Part shown: piece after piece, positions 23,501-32,250 of the stretch
Layout of the letters: each line of letters starts with the position of its first letter
How positions within the stretch are numbered: position 1 is the first letter of the stretch
Origin: Apostichopus japonicus
Taxonomy: Eukaryota; Echinodermata; Holothuroidea; Aspidochirotida; Stichopodidae
Assembly (NCBI RefSeq): GCF_037975245.1
Contig: NC_092582.1
Coordinates: forward strand, 11,510,001 to 11,574,000
Reading direction: 5' to 3'
DNA length: 64,000 nucleotides
Translations under genes and position numbers: made by a program
Notes under the pieces: generated by a model
The model's database searches: none
The model's input: the letters and a program-made list of their open reading frames with translations, nothing else
What the model was told of the DNA's origin: nothing

Positions 23501-23592
23501 GCACACTAGTTGTGCGAAACTTAGAAGATATTGCATTACGAATTTCCACCGGTTATAACGACAATTTCACGTTTCTTCAGATTTCCATTCAT
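11382..23592 (-). CDS. HSD17B7: 3-keto-steroid reductase / 17-beta-hydroxysteroid dehydrogenase 7 gene (whole coding span, spliced)
   Basis: Nine coding segments on the minus strand, at 23592-23540, 22831-22628, 21443-21351, 20228-20111, 16843-16797 (tentative), 15415-15235, 14117-14061, 13669-13571 and 11468-11382, read as one short-chain dehydrogenase. Ordered features are the Rossmann motif TGGNSGVG (split across exons 1/2), LACRN, YLNAGTMP, ATNLYGHF, the catalytic YSSSK, a hydrophobic stretch after SPGFSVTAMTT, and FGKNYIMPEK before the tail. This order and spacing match animal HSD17B7, an ER enzyme that reduces the 3-keto group of sterol intermediates and C17-keto steroids with NADPH. 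Exon phases agree at all junctions except around the segment between exons 4 and 6, where roughly 25 codons are not located. The placed exons give about 310 codons; the family is about 340. No frame-breaking mutation is seen in the placed exons. Confidence 0.9.
12438..12640. repeat. Two-copy tandem duplication, ~100 bp unit, in intron 8
   Basis: The stretch from 'acccatgaa' to 'gatattgaaat' occurs twice in succession, starting near 12443 and 12538. Both copies carry 'gattacttatcaatagtca' and 'gctgacattacagaga'. They differ by scattered substitutions and a short internal reiteration of 'acattacaga'. Confidence 0.85.
13571..13669 (-). CDS. HSD17B7: HSD17B7-like exon 8
   Basis: Thirty-three codons lie between acceptor TTTTAAG and donor GTACTA. 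The peptide starts VWFYVSDGKYINPEKL and ends FGKNYIMPEK. The vertebrate enzyme has VWLF...LNP...FGRNYIM at the same place. Both ends are phase 0, and the upstream exon ends ...SAEAL, giving the family's EALVW junction. Confidence 0.9.
14061..14117 (-). CDS. HSD17B7: HSD17B7-like exon 7
   Basis: Nineteen codons lie between acceptor TTCTTTCACAG and donor GTAAGG. The peptide is LRLIAPTMCVTPWNSAEAL. This equals the family segment around LTPYNGTEAL that follows the hydrophobic stretch. It joins exon 6 (ending ...YPIFIL) and exon 8 in phase 0. Confidence 0.9.
14278..15290 (-). repeat. Tandem array of the HSD17B7 exon-6 end plus its 5' splice site, ~131-137 bp unit
   Basis: The 3' end of exon 6 (about 50 bp coding for LLSDLLWTLLYPIFIL), its GTAAGT donor and about 85 bp of the following intron recur in tandem. 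The functional exon copy ends at 15235. Further copies have their TTTTA|GTAAGT equivalent near 15099, 14962, 14824, 14693, 14560 and 14424, with a degenerate copy near 14285. Most retain the donor core (CTTAC on +). The unit also contains 'tccaaacacagggacaatca' and 'actactagtgtacttaagag'. The array lies inside intron 6, immediately downstream of the exon it copies. Confidence 0.93.
15235..15415 (-). CDS. HSD17B7: HSD17B7-like exon 6 with the catalytic YSSSK
   Basis: The acceptor TTAATTTCAG precedes A|GCC CAA..., and the donor after TTTTA is GTAAGT. The peptide begins AQPYSSSKYAINLLSIAVNE, then has RSHVISPGFSVTAMTT and ends in the hydrophobic LLWTLLYPIFIL. YSSSK is the SDR catalytic Tyr-x-x-x-Lys, and SPGFSVT equals the family CPGTALT. 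The start is uncertain. The acceptor at 15416 implies a preceding exon ending with two codon bases. An alternative acceptor (GACAG) would start the exon at 15441, adding nine in-frame codons and giving phase 0, which fits tentative exon 5. Confidence 0.9.
15645..15697. repeat. Purine-rich GGAGAA stretch in intron 5
   Basis: The + strand carries about 50 bases almost purely of G and A, with AGAAGG/AGGAGAA reiterations. It is a simple low-complexity tract. Confidence 0.8.
16797..16843 (-). CDS. HSD17B7: HSD17B7-like exon 5 (tentative)
   Basis: A short open segment reads SCLSRNAFLTTDQLE and ends at a strong donor, GAG|GTAAGG. It resembles the family stretch after the catalytic serine (W-T-S-S...NF-S-L-E-D-x-Q) and lies in the correct interval. 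The acceptor ATAG at 16845-16844 has a weak pyrimidine tract, and an in-frame TAA lies just upstream, so the exon cannot extend further. It needs one codon base from a preceding exon that I could not find. It ends in phase 0, which suits the extended exon-6 start at 15441 and not the one at 15415. Confidence 0.4.
17527..17579. repeat. (TA)n microsatellite
   Basis: About 26 TA dinucleotides, directly upstream of the tRNA-like SINE sequence. Confidence 0.97.
17774..17900 (+). mobile_element. tRNA-derived SINE-like sequence
   Basis: An A-box-like TGGTCGAGTGG at 17779-17789 is followed about 33 bases later by a B-box-like GGTTCAATTA at 17822-17831. This is the spacing of an internal RNA polymerase III promoter in a tRNA-derived head. 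A unique body follows (from 'gcctgattag'). The B box has a changed last base, and no clean tRNA fold or clear 3' tail could be fixed, so the boundaries are approximate. Confidence 0.5.
18926..19266. mobile_element. Non-autonomous hAT-like element (341 bp) in intron 4
   Basis: The element starts CAGGGATGTGCCCA and ends with the exact reverse complement TGGGCACATCCCTG, a perfect 14-bp terminal inverted repeat of the CAG...CTG kind typical of hAT elements. The interior carries short CCCAGCACT/CCCAGTACT repeats and no transposase. A target duplication is only weakly visible (TACATATA upstream, TACATTTA downstream, offset by two bases). Confidence 0.7.
20111..20228 (-). CDS. HSD17B7: HSD17B7-like exon 4
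   Basis: The acceptor TATATATAG is followed by one base completing a split Pro codon, then 39 codons and donor GTGAGT. The peptide starts SYIRDAVSTGEGLIQMVDGD and ends LIFATNLYGHFHL. The vertebrate enzyme has FSTAEGL...DGLQEVFETNVFGHF here, including the SDR structural Asn of the N-x-x-G-x-F block. The exon ends in phase 0. Confidence 0.92.
21351..21443 (-). CDS. HSD17B7: HSD17B7-like exon 3 with the NAG motif
   Basis: The acceptor with a long T tract (TTTCTTTCCAG) is followed by G completing a split Arg codon. Thirty codons starting YSSIDYLYLNAGTMPSTSID and a split Pro (CC|) follow, then donor GTAAGT. YLNAG is the SDR NNAG-equivalent strand motif, and YLNAG-x-MP is distinctive for HSD17B7. 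Confidence 0.93.
22215..22470 (+). mobile_element. tRNA-derived SINE in HSD17B7 intron 2
   Basis: An A box TTAGCTCAGTGG at 22221-22232 and a B box GAGTTCCAGTC at 22265-22275 form a tRNA-like promoter. The body contains 'ttgttgacaattgacaattc' and 'aatctaagagactgac', and the sequence ends in CATA/TACA repeats near 22441-22470. A truncated second copy of the same body lies about 0.7 kb away in intron 1, which supports a dispersed repeat family rather than a tRNA gene. Confidence 0.75.
22628..22831 (-). CDS. HSD17B7: HSD17B7-like exon 2
   Basis: The acceptor TTTTTACAG is followed by G (third base of the split Ser), 67 codons and AG of a split Arg, then donor GTTTGT. The peptide starts GVGLALAQRLLSLEIYL, then has CLACRNVSKAEVAKEKLK and DIVQLDTSSVSSVNRAAKEL. 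This equals the family's GIGLAL...LACRN..KAE...VQ-D-S...S...A-KEL. LACRN is the beta-2/alpha-3 region that contacts the NADPH phosphate. Confidence 0.95.
22950..23060 (+). mobile_element. 5'-truncated copy of the same SINE, in intron 1
   Basis: From a B-box-like AAGTTCAAATC at about 22952 the sequence follows the body of the SINE at 22215 for about 110 bases, including 'ttgttgacaattgacaattc' and 'aatctaagagactgac'. It then runs into GTTAGTAAGT-type short repeats. Confidence 0.75.
23540..23592 (-). CDS. HSD17B7: HSD17B7-like exon 1 with start codon
   Basis: ATG at 23592-23590 (context AGAATGA, A at -3) begins the peptide MNGNLKKREIVVITGGN and ends with TC, the first two bases of a split Ser, before donor GTAATG. 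Joined to exon 2 it completes TGGNSGVG, the TGxxxGxG dinucleotide-binding motif of SDRs. The start gives the short N-terminal lead usual for HSD17B7. The donor is somewhat weak, but the phase match with exon 2 is exact. Confidence 0.88.
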
Positions 23593-23908
23593 TCTGCTTA
23601 TTGATTTGGTCGAGTGATTTTTAGATGAAGGGGGCTAGCAAACAGTTCTTTTGAAATTTGTGATATTAATTAATTTATGTGATTCGAAGTCCATACTACA
23701 ACTTGGTAACACGCGTCTAACAGGACTACCATACGTGGTCACACGACTTACAAGGGCAAAGGTACATTCATGTCACTTATCGCATTGTGTAATGCCAGTA
23801 ATGGCCAAGTGATCTCGGAATTATTACAATTTTTCATATGCCAAGACCACGCTTGAATTCCCATTTTTTTTATATCTATGGGCAAATCTCAAATACGTAC
23901 CTCCCACA

Positions 23909-24548
23909 CAAGGGCGGCGGAAGCACTTTTAATCTGGGGGGGCACCGACATCAAAGGGCACTTTTCAGAAATTCGATTGGATGCAGCCTTATATTTAGTA
24001 CGGTACCCCTTATAACTCTTATTGTATTATCTTATTTGCGTATACACATCACTCCATCAACGCCCCCCCCCCCCCCTCAAGGAAAATATGCATACTAGCA
24101 CTGCAATATCCAATGTGCAAAACAAGGAACAAGTTTTCTTTTGAGACAAAATGAGGTGAAATCATGTTAGATTCTAATGTAGGAATCTTCCGAATTAGAG
24201 TTTATTTCTTGTTAATATCTTAACAAATTTTTCCATTCGAAATAGCTTTGAGTTTGACCCACAGAAATTCGTTAAAAGTCAGGGGCGTAGCCAGGATTTG
24301 CAAAGTTGTATGCACGACTATCTGAGCGGAGCGCCACCATCAGTTGGCGCGGAGCGTACAAGAAAATTTTTGGTTATACAAACCCCTCAGATGGCCGGAA
24401 ACGGCCCTTCCCGAGTGTTCATTCTGGTTCCCTGGCCTCTTGCTAACTTGAGACACCTCAATTTTTATGTCGAAAAAGGGCACATTTTTAACCTGAGAAA
24501 AAGTGGGGGGGCACGTGCCCCCTGTGCCCCCCGGTTCCGCCGCCCTTG
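23909..24548. mobile_element. Non-autonomous hAT-like element (640 bp) with perfect 8-bp target duplication
   Basis: It starts CAAGGGCGGCGGAA and ends TTCCGCCGCCCTTG, inverted copies of each other. Both ends are flanked by CTCCCACA (23901-23908 and 24549-24556), an exact 8-bp duplication as made by hAT transposases. No transposase frame is seen. An internal CAGGGGCGTAGCCAGG near 24282 looks like another hAT end, so the element may be composite. It contains the subterminal segment (24317-24359) shared with the elements at 25 and 28 kb. Confidence 0.88.
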
Positions 24549-25040
24549 CTCCCACATGATTTTCTCTGATGGCCCAAGCGCGCCCATTGCAATAATTGAG
24601 GCATGCTACAACTTCTTCCACGGATACTGACTTCAAAGTTGGTAAGACAAAAAAGAGACCGAAATTTCTGAAATTGGATACATCTTTGGGTTAATATCAC
24701 CGATTGGTATTGATCGGCGATACATTTAAAACTTTGAGTCAATACTGGTTATCAGAGGATAATGAGACCGTCGTTTTCACGTATTATGATTACGTCCATC
24801 AACATAACACACTTGCACACAAGATTAGTGTCTGGAGGGCCCAAATATCAATTGGACAGCCAGCGAGATCAGCGGTTTCTGTGAACACTTCAGGCAAGGG
24901 TTCGGGTTGTACCTGCATCTCTTTAATAAAGGGTAATGACAAAGATTTAAACCCAGCACTGGTCGGCAAACATTGCCGAAAGTATCGCAAATTAATCAGA
25001 ACAAGGTAATGATGGCCGACCACACCATAATGGTAATAAA

Positions 25041-25404
25041 CAGTGGCGGAGCGTCCATACAGTCAGGGGGCGGCCCCTGACGGACTCAAATGGACTGCTG
25101 GCGCCCTTTTCAGCTTTTTACCACTTTTTACTTATTCGTGATTATTGACTTTTTTATTGCGCTCTCATCTACCTATTTACAATTGACACATTGTTTTGGC
25201 GATGACACCTATTTATTCTTCGTTTATCTGCAAATTAGCAAGGCCCGGAAAGGGTCATTTCCGGCAATCTAGGGAGTATCTTTACTCAAAAATTTCGGTA
25301 CGCTCCGCGCCAACTCGTGGTGGCGCTCCGCTCAGATAGTGCCGTAAGCGCCCTTACAGACCATTCTCCCCCCCCCTTGACCAATACCCCTAGCTCCGCC
25401 ACTG
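25041..25404. mobile_element. Non-autonomous hAT-like element (364 bp)
   Basis: It starts CAGTGGCGGAGC and ends GCTCCGCCACTG, a perfect 12-bp terminal inverted repeat. Flanking octamers gtaataaa and ataatata agree at six of eight positions, consistent with an aged target duplication. The interior is closely related to the element at 28233-28619 (shared 'ggcccggaaagggtcatttc' and 'ctagggagtatctttactca'). No coding capacity. Confidence 0.85.
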
Positions 25405-25622
25405 ATAATATAGTAAACTAAACTACGGCACCGGCTGAGGTCAAATTGCCTTGAAATTGTTATAATAGAACACATCCAATTTTTAAACCAACATAGGAAT
25501 ATAAACCACAAGAACATGTTCACGTTGGTTCAAGTTAAGGTTCAGGTTCAAGTTAAGTTCAGGTTCACGTTGTTCAAGTTAAAGGCATTAATGTAATCAT
25601 ATCAGTAAAGACATGACCTTCG

Positions 25623-25624
<2 letters not shown>

Positions 25625-25667
<43 letters not shown>
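25625..25667. repeat. (TA)n microsatellite
   Basis: About 21 AT dinucleotides between two non-coding stretches. Confidence 0.95.
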
Positions 25668-25669
<2 letters not shown>

Positions 25670-27842
25670 CATTTTAAATTGAATTTCATTTTAGTCCGGA
25701 ATTTTTCAACAACTTTTGCCCGAAGTTAGAGTCCCCTGCTTTTGGGGGTGGGGTGGGGGTCTGCACCCGACCACCCCTCCCCGCCTCTTACGTCTATGAG
25801 CTAATGGATAAGCTAACGAAAGTCGTGACCAACGAATTTGGTTGTACGTTATTTAACGTGAAAGAGAATATATACCATAACGAACTTTATTTTTGATATT
25901 TGTCTTCCAGCAAACAGTTCAGGTATATGTGCAACGTGTCGACTGAAATATAAATAGACATAATCCTCCAAAGTGTTCAACTTTGGCATACTATCAAGCT
26001 TTGACCGGAAATTGATACTTTCCGTAAACTATTTATCATAAACCAGTAATGGAGGAAATTCGTGCCAGGTTTTATATAAGTTCTCAGCGGGAGTCTCCTG
26101 CATGTTTACGTGTGAAAATACAAGGGGGTTATAAATTATATTGGGGCCGTTATCGGTGTTCATGTTGTATGAGGTGAAAGTTGTTATATACTCAAATTGA
26201 GTTTACATGCAGACATGCCACGGTTTCAAAAGTATCATATCTATAGTCCAAACCACAACGCCTGGAGTTAGTTCTAGTATTAGCTCCAACAAATGGCATA
26301 TGTCATGAATGCTCAATCAGAAATAACTGAACGTTAAGATGGAAATGCAATCCGTCTTAGTTAGCAAGCTTACTGAGAATTTAACCAAAAGAACAGTTGT
26401 CAGATGCATGAGTAAGTAACTATATCTTCAACTTACATAACACATTGTTTCTATAGTCGAATATTCGGCAACAGTCATAAAAATTTAGAAAAGAGCAAAA
26501 AACAACGCACCCATACAAAAACACTACACATGATCAATAAAACCAAACATATCGTGATATCTTGTAACCGGGACACCGTCAACCTCTTGTAGTCCTCTTA
26601 TATCAGGACTGTGATCATGTGATCATGATGGTTATCTGCATATAAAAGCCTGTAATGTAACTCAGTAATACTGATTTTTGTTTTATTATAGCGAAAGTGC
26701 AGAACAAACCAATTGTGACAAAAATTTCTGTTAATCGACTTGGATAAGCTTATTATTTCAAACCTCAACTAAAAATATGATGATTCAAGCTAACAAATAT
26801 ATATATATATATAGAAAAAAAAAACTCAGAGAGTAAAAGCAGTTGTAAAAAACATTCATTAAAGTGGCTTGGATAATCCGTATAAAACATTAATTTACAG
26901 TAACGCACGATTTTAGTTAAATTGCTTGAAACCCCCCCCCCCCCCCCGGATGCATAAACATTTTCAACTATATAAATTGCAAACCTAAGATCACAATCAA
27001 GTTTCGAAAAGTTGTAGAGACAAACATAAACTCAAACTATATAGAGGTATGTTCAAGATCAGACTTTCTCAGGTCTAGTTTATGTTCAGATACATTTGAA
27101 ACATGAAACCTGCGGCAACAGAACAAGATCTTGATTTATGTCTTATGTTCATGTTGGACTGAGTGAATTGTTCATTAACCTCTATATCACATATATGGTT
27201 AATGGTAATGGATGGGATTTATCCTTTTCCTCTTAATAGTTCTCTAGCTGTGACCACGATGGAAAGAATTATGGACGGAATTCAGTTTAATAACAAAGAA
27301 CATAAAAACAAGCTCGTAAATGGTAAACATTAGTGTAATGAAGAGGCCTTTATGGTCGATGAAGCCGTATGTTTGTGATATACAGAACAGTTGAATGTAA
27401 CACTGAAATTTACTCCTCGTTTAACCAGCTGGTGATAAGTTAGCAGCTGTTCATCTCAACATCATGTGCACATACACAGCCAGGCGCGGATCGAGGGTGG
27501 GGCATGGGGAGGGGTTCACCCCCTGCAAAACTATGCAGTATATTCAAGTCTGTTATAACTGAGGAAAACTCTGTTTTATTTTAATTTTAAAATCAACCAT
27601 TCTTACCGAATCACCGCCAAATTCAAAACAAATATATTTGTGTACACTTAGCGATCCTGAACTCTGATAACGTTTCTAAACAAAGTTATATATAATATCT
27701 TAACGCTGTATACCGATTTTGTTTTACTTAAAAGTATGCTGTATTGGCCCCAAATATGCTAGATATTCAAATATGGTCACCTTTGGTCAAAATTCTTAAA
27801 CTGTTTTAATTAAAACCTTCGAGGAAATTTCCCTCACTAACA
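25668..27842. other. Non-coding stretch between hAT-like elements
   Basis: No gene is supported. G-rich tracts lie near 25745-25765, a 16-17-base C run near 26932-26947, and an isolated hAT-end-like CAGGCGCGGATCGAGG at about 27482, for which I found no matching opposite end. Confidence 0.4.
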
Positions 27843-27850
27843 CATGTAGT

Positions 27851-28942
27851 CAGTGGCGGCGGAACCGGGGGGGGGGGGGGGGGTGGGGGGCTTGGGGGGG
27901 TTCAGCCCCCAATGAAAAAGTTGAGGGGGCAAATACATGATAAGCCCCCCCAATATTTACCAAGGCTCCGAAACGTGCATCTGCCCATTTTTCAATGCAT
28001 ACTTGTCGATCTGTCCGATGCACACGTATACTATATAGGTGTAATAATTTTAGTAATTGCTGGGGCACCCTCGGCCCGTCCCCTGGCTATAGACCACATT
28101 GTCACCCCAACCGCGTCTTCACGCCCCGTGAAAAGTGGAAGCAGTGAGTGTGAGTACCGGTAAGCGTAACACAACTTCGTCTTAGGCCAATGACTTGCCT
28201 CATTTCAGCCAGTTCTCCAACATCCCCTTACTTAGCAGCGGAGCCTCCATAAATACAGTCAGGGGCAGATGCCCCCCCCCTTGACGGACTCAAATGGTCA
28301 GCTTTTCACTACTTTTTATTTATTCGCGATTATTGACTATTTTATTGCGCTCTCATATACCTCTTGACATTTGTCATATTCTGTTGGTGTAATTTTCCGA
28401 CAAAATGGCGACGACACCTATTTATTCTCCGTTTATCTGCAAATTAGCAAGGCCCGGAAAGGGTCATTTCCTGCAATCTAGGGAGTATCTTTACTCAATT
28501 TTTTTCTGTACGCTCCGCGCCAACCTGTGGTGGCGCTCCACTTAGATAGTGTCGAAAGCGCCCCTACAGACCATTCTTGCCCCCCCCCCCCCTGACCAGT
28601 ACCCCTAGCTCCGCCACTGCCCTTACTACACTCAAAAACGTCTTTGCGAGTGCACTTCTAGTAATAGCTACTCTCTTAAAACACCATCAAATATACAAAT
28701 TACCATGTTTTTACAGACTTTTACGTGCAATCTGAGAAATTGCAAGCTTGAGACCCATATTTTAGGTCTAGATATTCGCAGTATAAAACACTCGGGAAGT
28801 GCCGTTTCCGGCCATCTGGGGGTTTGAAAAAAACCCAAAATTTGTTTCACGCTCCGCGCCAACCGATGGTGGCGCTCCGCTTAGATAGTCTCCACACATT
28901 AGCCCCCCCCCCCCCAATAATTTTCCCGTTCCGCCGCGCCTG
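27851..28942. mobile_element. Outer hAT-like element, interrupted by a second one
   Basis: It starts CAGTGGCGGCGGAAC and ends GTTCCGCCGCGCCTG, nearly perfect inverted repeats. The exact octamer CATGTAGT flanks both sides (27843-27850 and 28943-28950). It contains G-rich and C-rich tracts near both ends and the family subterminal segment at 28848-28889. Without the 387-bp inner element and its extra 8-bp duplication it would be about 700 bp, similar to the 640-bp element at 23909. Confidence 0.88.
28233..28619. mobile_element. Inner hAT-like element (387 bp), nested in the outer one
   Basis: It starts TAGCAGCGGAGC (a mutated CAGTGGCGGAGC) and ends GCTCCGCCACTG. Exact target duplication CCCTTACT at 28225-28232 and 28620-28627. 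It is a sister copy of the element at 25041-25404. Confidence 0.88.
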
Positions 28943-28950
28943 CATGTAGT

Positions 28951-31554
28951 CAAGTTCCTTAAAATTGTCTGAGAACAATTTGGAGAGTAAAAACCTCCAG
29001 GAAAGTACTTTCTGAAAACTTCTAGCAACTATATAGCTTGCTATAATTTGGGGCCTATACTGACTACATTTACTTGAGGTGTTTAAGCTCAGTGGAACAG
29101 CAATTAGCTATGTATTCCCAGCAATTCGCCCGGCATGCATGGAAGTATATATGGTCCAATACCTACTTTTTATCAATGAGCTTGTTACTCAGTTTCGTGA
29201 CATGTTGTCGTTATTGCCACTCAAGTATACGTCAGTGATTTGCATTTAACCTGCGGTGTTATATATTAAGGCACTACTCATTGTCCAAACCTGTCAAAGG
29301 TTTCCCCTCACCCTAATAAATAACCTTATATCTATCTTTGTCAAACATCATATGCTTGGCCTTCACTGTCACGGTAATTTAAAGCAGATTTTCTATAATG
29401 GACGGTACTACGTTTACTTTGTTTACTCACCATAATTCATCTTCAGCATCTTGTTCAAACATGTAAATTACCTCGTTAAGGTATGACGTCACGGCTAACG
29501 AACAATTAATTAACTTCCAACAGGACTGTTTACTTTTCGTCTCAAAAGGCTAACTATATAGATATGTTTGGTCAAAACCTGAGTGTCCGGAAATTGAGTT
29601 TTCTAATCATTAAAAAAAACAATTTCGGATTTGATGCAGATGACGGATAATAATCGAACGCCCTGTCATTGTGAAATAGGAGATCTTTTTCATCTCATGA
29701 CAATATAATACTGTACTCCCCACTGGGATATACGTATAGGTAATTTGGGTAAATTTTTGCATCCAAGTAAGTAAAATTACGACAATTTAATCAATTTGAT
29801 TGCCAAAAATGAATATAGTGGTCAAATTTGCTGACATTTTCTCTTGGGGCTAAGAAAAGGGGAAAAAAGAAAAATAATAATAACATGTCACCTTTCCAGT
29901 TTCCACCTGTGCCTAATAGAAACTACCGTATTACTACGGAAACTTTTAAGTTGCGTCAAAATGTTAACTTAGATCTGTCTGTAAATATGGTAGAAAATGT
30001 AAAGTTGAACATGAAATGAAAAATATGATGATTTATCAAACGTTGTCAACATTTACAATTCGTATAGCCAACTGATAAATTGATCACTTATTATATTTCA
30101 CCGATTCAACATTTTGCAACAAAATGATTTATTACGCTCGCATCAGGATGTTATCGTTCCACCCTTTTTGCAGCATAATGGTGAACATAATGACGAACAT
30201 ATTGGCAGCATAATGATGAACTGAAGCAAACCTGCAGAAATATATATTAAAATTTTGAAATAACCTTCCCGTTTCGATAACTAACTGCTAAATCGATGAT
30301 GAAATATAGATGGTTAAGCCCATTATATAATCGTTCCTTATACCTGCTTTTAACAGCTTGCGATATTGCTGCGATATACGTTCAATGTTCTGTATTTAAC
30401 TTCCATGTGGTGAAGAGGGAAATGAAATCACTCATGCACGTATACGAATTGTAAAACGATTGGGGGTGGGGGGGGGGGGAAGAAGAAGGGGTAAACACTA
30501 TTATTGAACTGGTCTCTGTTTAGAATCCCGTCTTCCAGCCATGACATTCTCTGCTCTTTTTAAAAATGTGTTAGTAACTTAAAAGTTCCTTCTTTGCTGT
30601 TTATTTCCTTAACGGTACATTGTTTAACATTAATGAGAATTAAATACTAAATTAACGAGAAGACGTGAAAAAACAAATCTACACCCACTGAAGAATATCA
30701 TAATAAACAAAACATGTTACCACTTACGTCCGAGGAAGTTTATCGTCCTGATTAACGAGTCTTTCATAAGCTTACACTCTTTGTGGGGTGGGTTTTGGGA
30801 GGGGAGGGGGTTCCGAGTGTAGTAATGCACCTAGTGACAATATGCTTGCCAATGAAAACGTTGATAAAGAATCCCTTTGACTTATTCGTCCTTTAATCTA
30901 AAAGAGTAAGATTTACGCGCAAGCTGGCCACTCTCTCATGGACAATCTAATAAACACGCAATTAAAGGAATAAATTTGCAGCACTTGAGAAAAGTTGCAT
31001 TCATCAAACTGACGCCTCCGTCTGTTATAGTTGTTCTTTTCAAGTGAGAGAGCAGTTGTAAATTATGCAAAGATTTGTAATTGTTAATAGCTGGCTACTT
31101 GTGATTTGGAAATGGCGTCATAAATCATTTGTACTATTTTGTATGTGTAGCTATTTATGGTCCACACTCGAGAGAGACATGAACATAGTATGTGTAGACA
31201 ATAAAATATTTGACGAGCTTTCAAATATAAAGTATTTGCGGAACATATTGTCAATTTTTATGTTTGCTAAAAGGAGCAGTGAAGTACCGTTCACAGTTTG
31301 TTTGATATAAATGAGATTATTTATTACAATATTTAATATCGAGTTAATCAGTAATGTGGCCAACATTTCAACAAGGCGTTTTCACTAACAGTTGCTATGG
31401 TTATTTGAGAGAGATAAAACGAACAAGATGATCAGACGGCAGGTAGTCAACAAATTATCTATAGGCTTCATATATCAAATTGCAAAATGTCTTTGTTTGC
31501 TTGGCAATCTTTACTAAGGCTAAAAAGTCACGGTTTCCAGTGAAACAGATGTAT
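28951..31554. other. Non-coding stretch, nothing recognised
   Basis: AT-rich sequence with short frames only. It contains one palindromic CRE-like TGACGTCA at about 29484 and G runs near 30466 and 30785. No exon, RNA gene or bounded element is supported. Confidence 0.4.
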
Positions 31555-32250
31555 GTACACAATATGCTGGTTTGTTACATGTTACTATGGCTGACGAAAT
31601 GAGGGTCGGGATGGGGGGGGGGCTGAAGTGTATGCGTCTGAGGTCTATTAGGTACACAATATGCTGGTTTGTTACATGTTACTATGGCTGACGAAATGAG
31701 GGTCGGGATGGGGGGGGCTGAAGTGTATGCGTCTGAGGTCTATTAGGTACACAATATGCTGGTTTGTTACATGTTACTATGGCTGACGAAATGAGGGTCG
31801 GGATGGGGGGGGGGGTTGAAGTGTAAGCGTCTGAGATCTATTAGGTTCACAATATGCTGGTTTGTTACATGTTACTATGGCTGACGAAATTAGGGTGGAG
31901 ATGTCGGGTGGGGGGGGGGCTGAAGTTTAGCGTCTGAGATCTATTAGGTACACAATATGCTGGTTTGTTACATGTTACTATGGCTGACGAAATGAGGGTC
32001 GAGATGGGGGGGGGGGCTGAAGTGTAAGCGTCTGAGATCTATTAGGTACACAATATGCTGGTTTGTTACATGTTACTATGGCTGACGAAATTAGGGTCGA
32101 GATGTGGGGTGGGGGTGGGGGCTGAAGTGTAAGCGTCTGAGGTATATGACGTACACAATATGCTGGTTTGTTACATGTTACTATGGCTGACGAAATGAGG
32201 GTCGGGATGGGGGAGGGGGGCAGAAGTGTAAGCGTCTGAGATCTATTAGA
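31555..32250. repeat. Tandem array, ~95-105 bp unit, seven copies, each with a G-run
   Basis: Copies start at about 31555, 31652, 31747, 31845, 31948, 32046 and 32151. Each begins GTACACAATATGCTGG, passes through 'gctgacgaaatgagggtcgg', has a 7-13-base G-rich run and ends near 'gcgtctgagatctattag'. Length variation comes mainly from the G-run. The minus-strand frame over the array (31978-32325) is repeat-derived. Confidence 0.97.

Noticed and set aside
24298-25023. Several overlapping 75-110-codon frames on both strands
   Set aside because: They mostly fall within or beside hAT-like elements. The frames mirror each other on both strands and show no transposase motifs.
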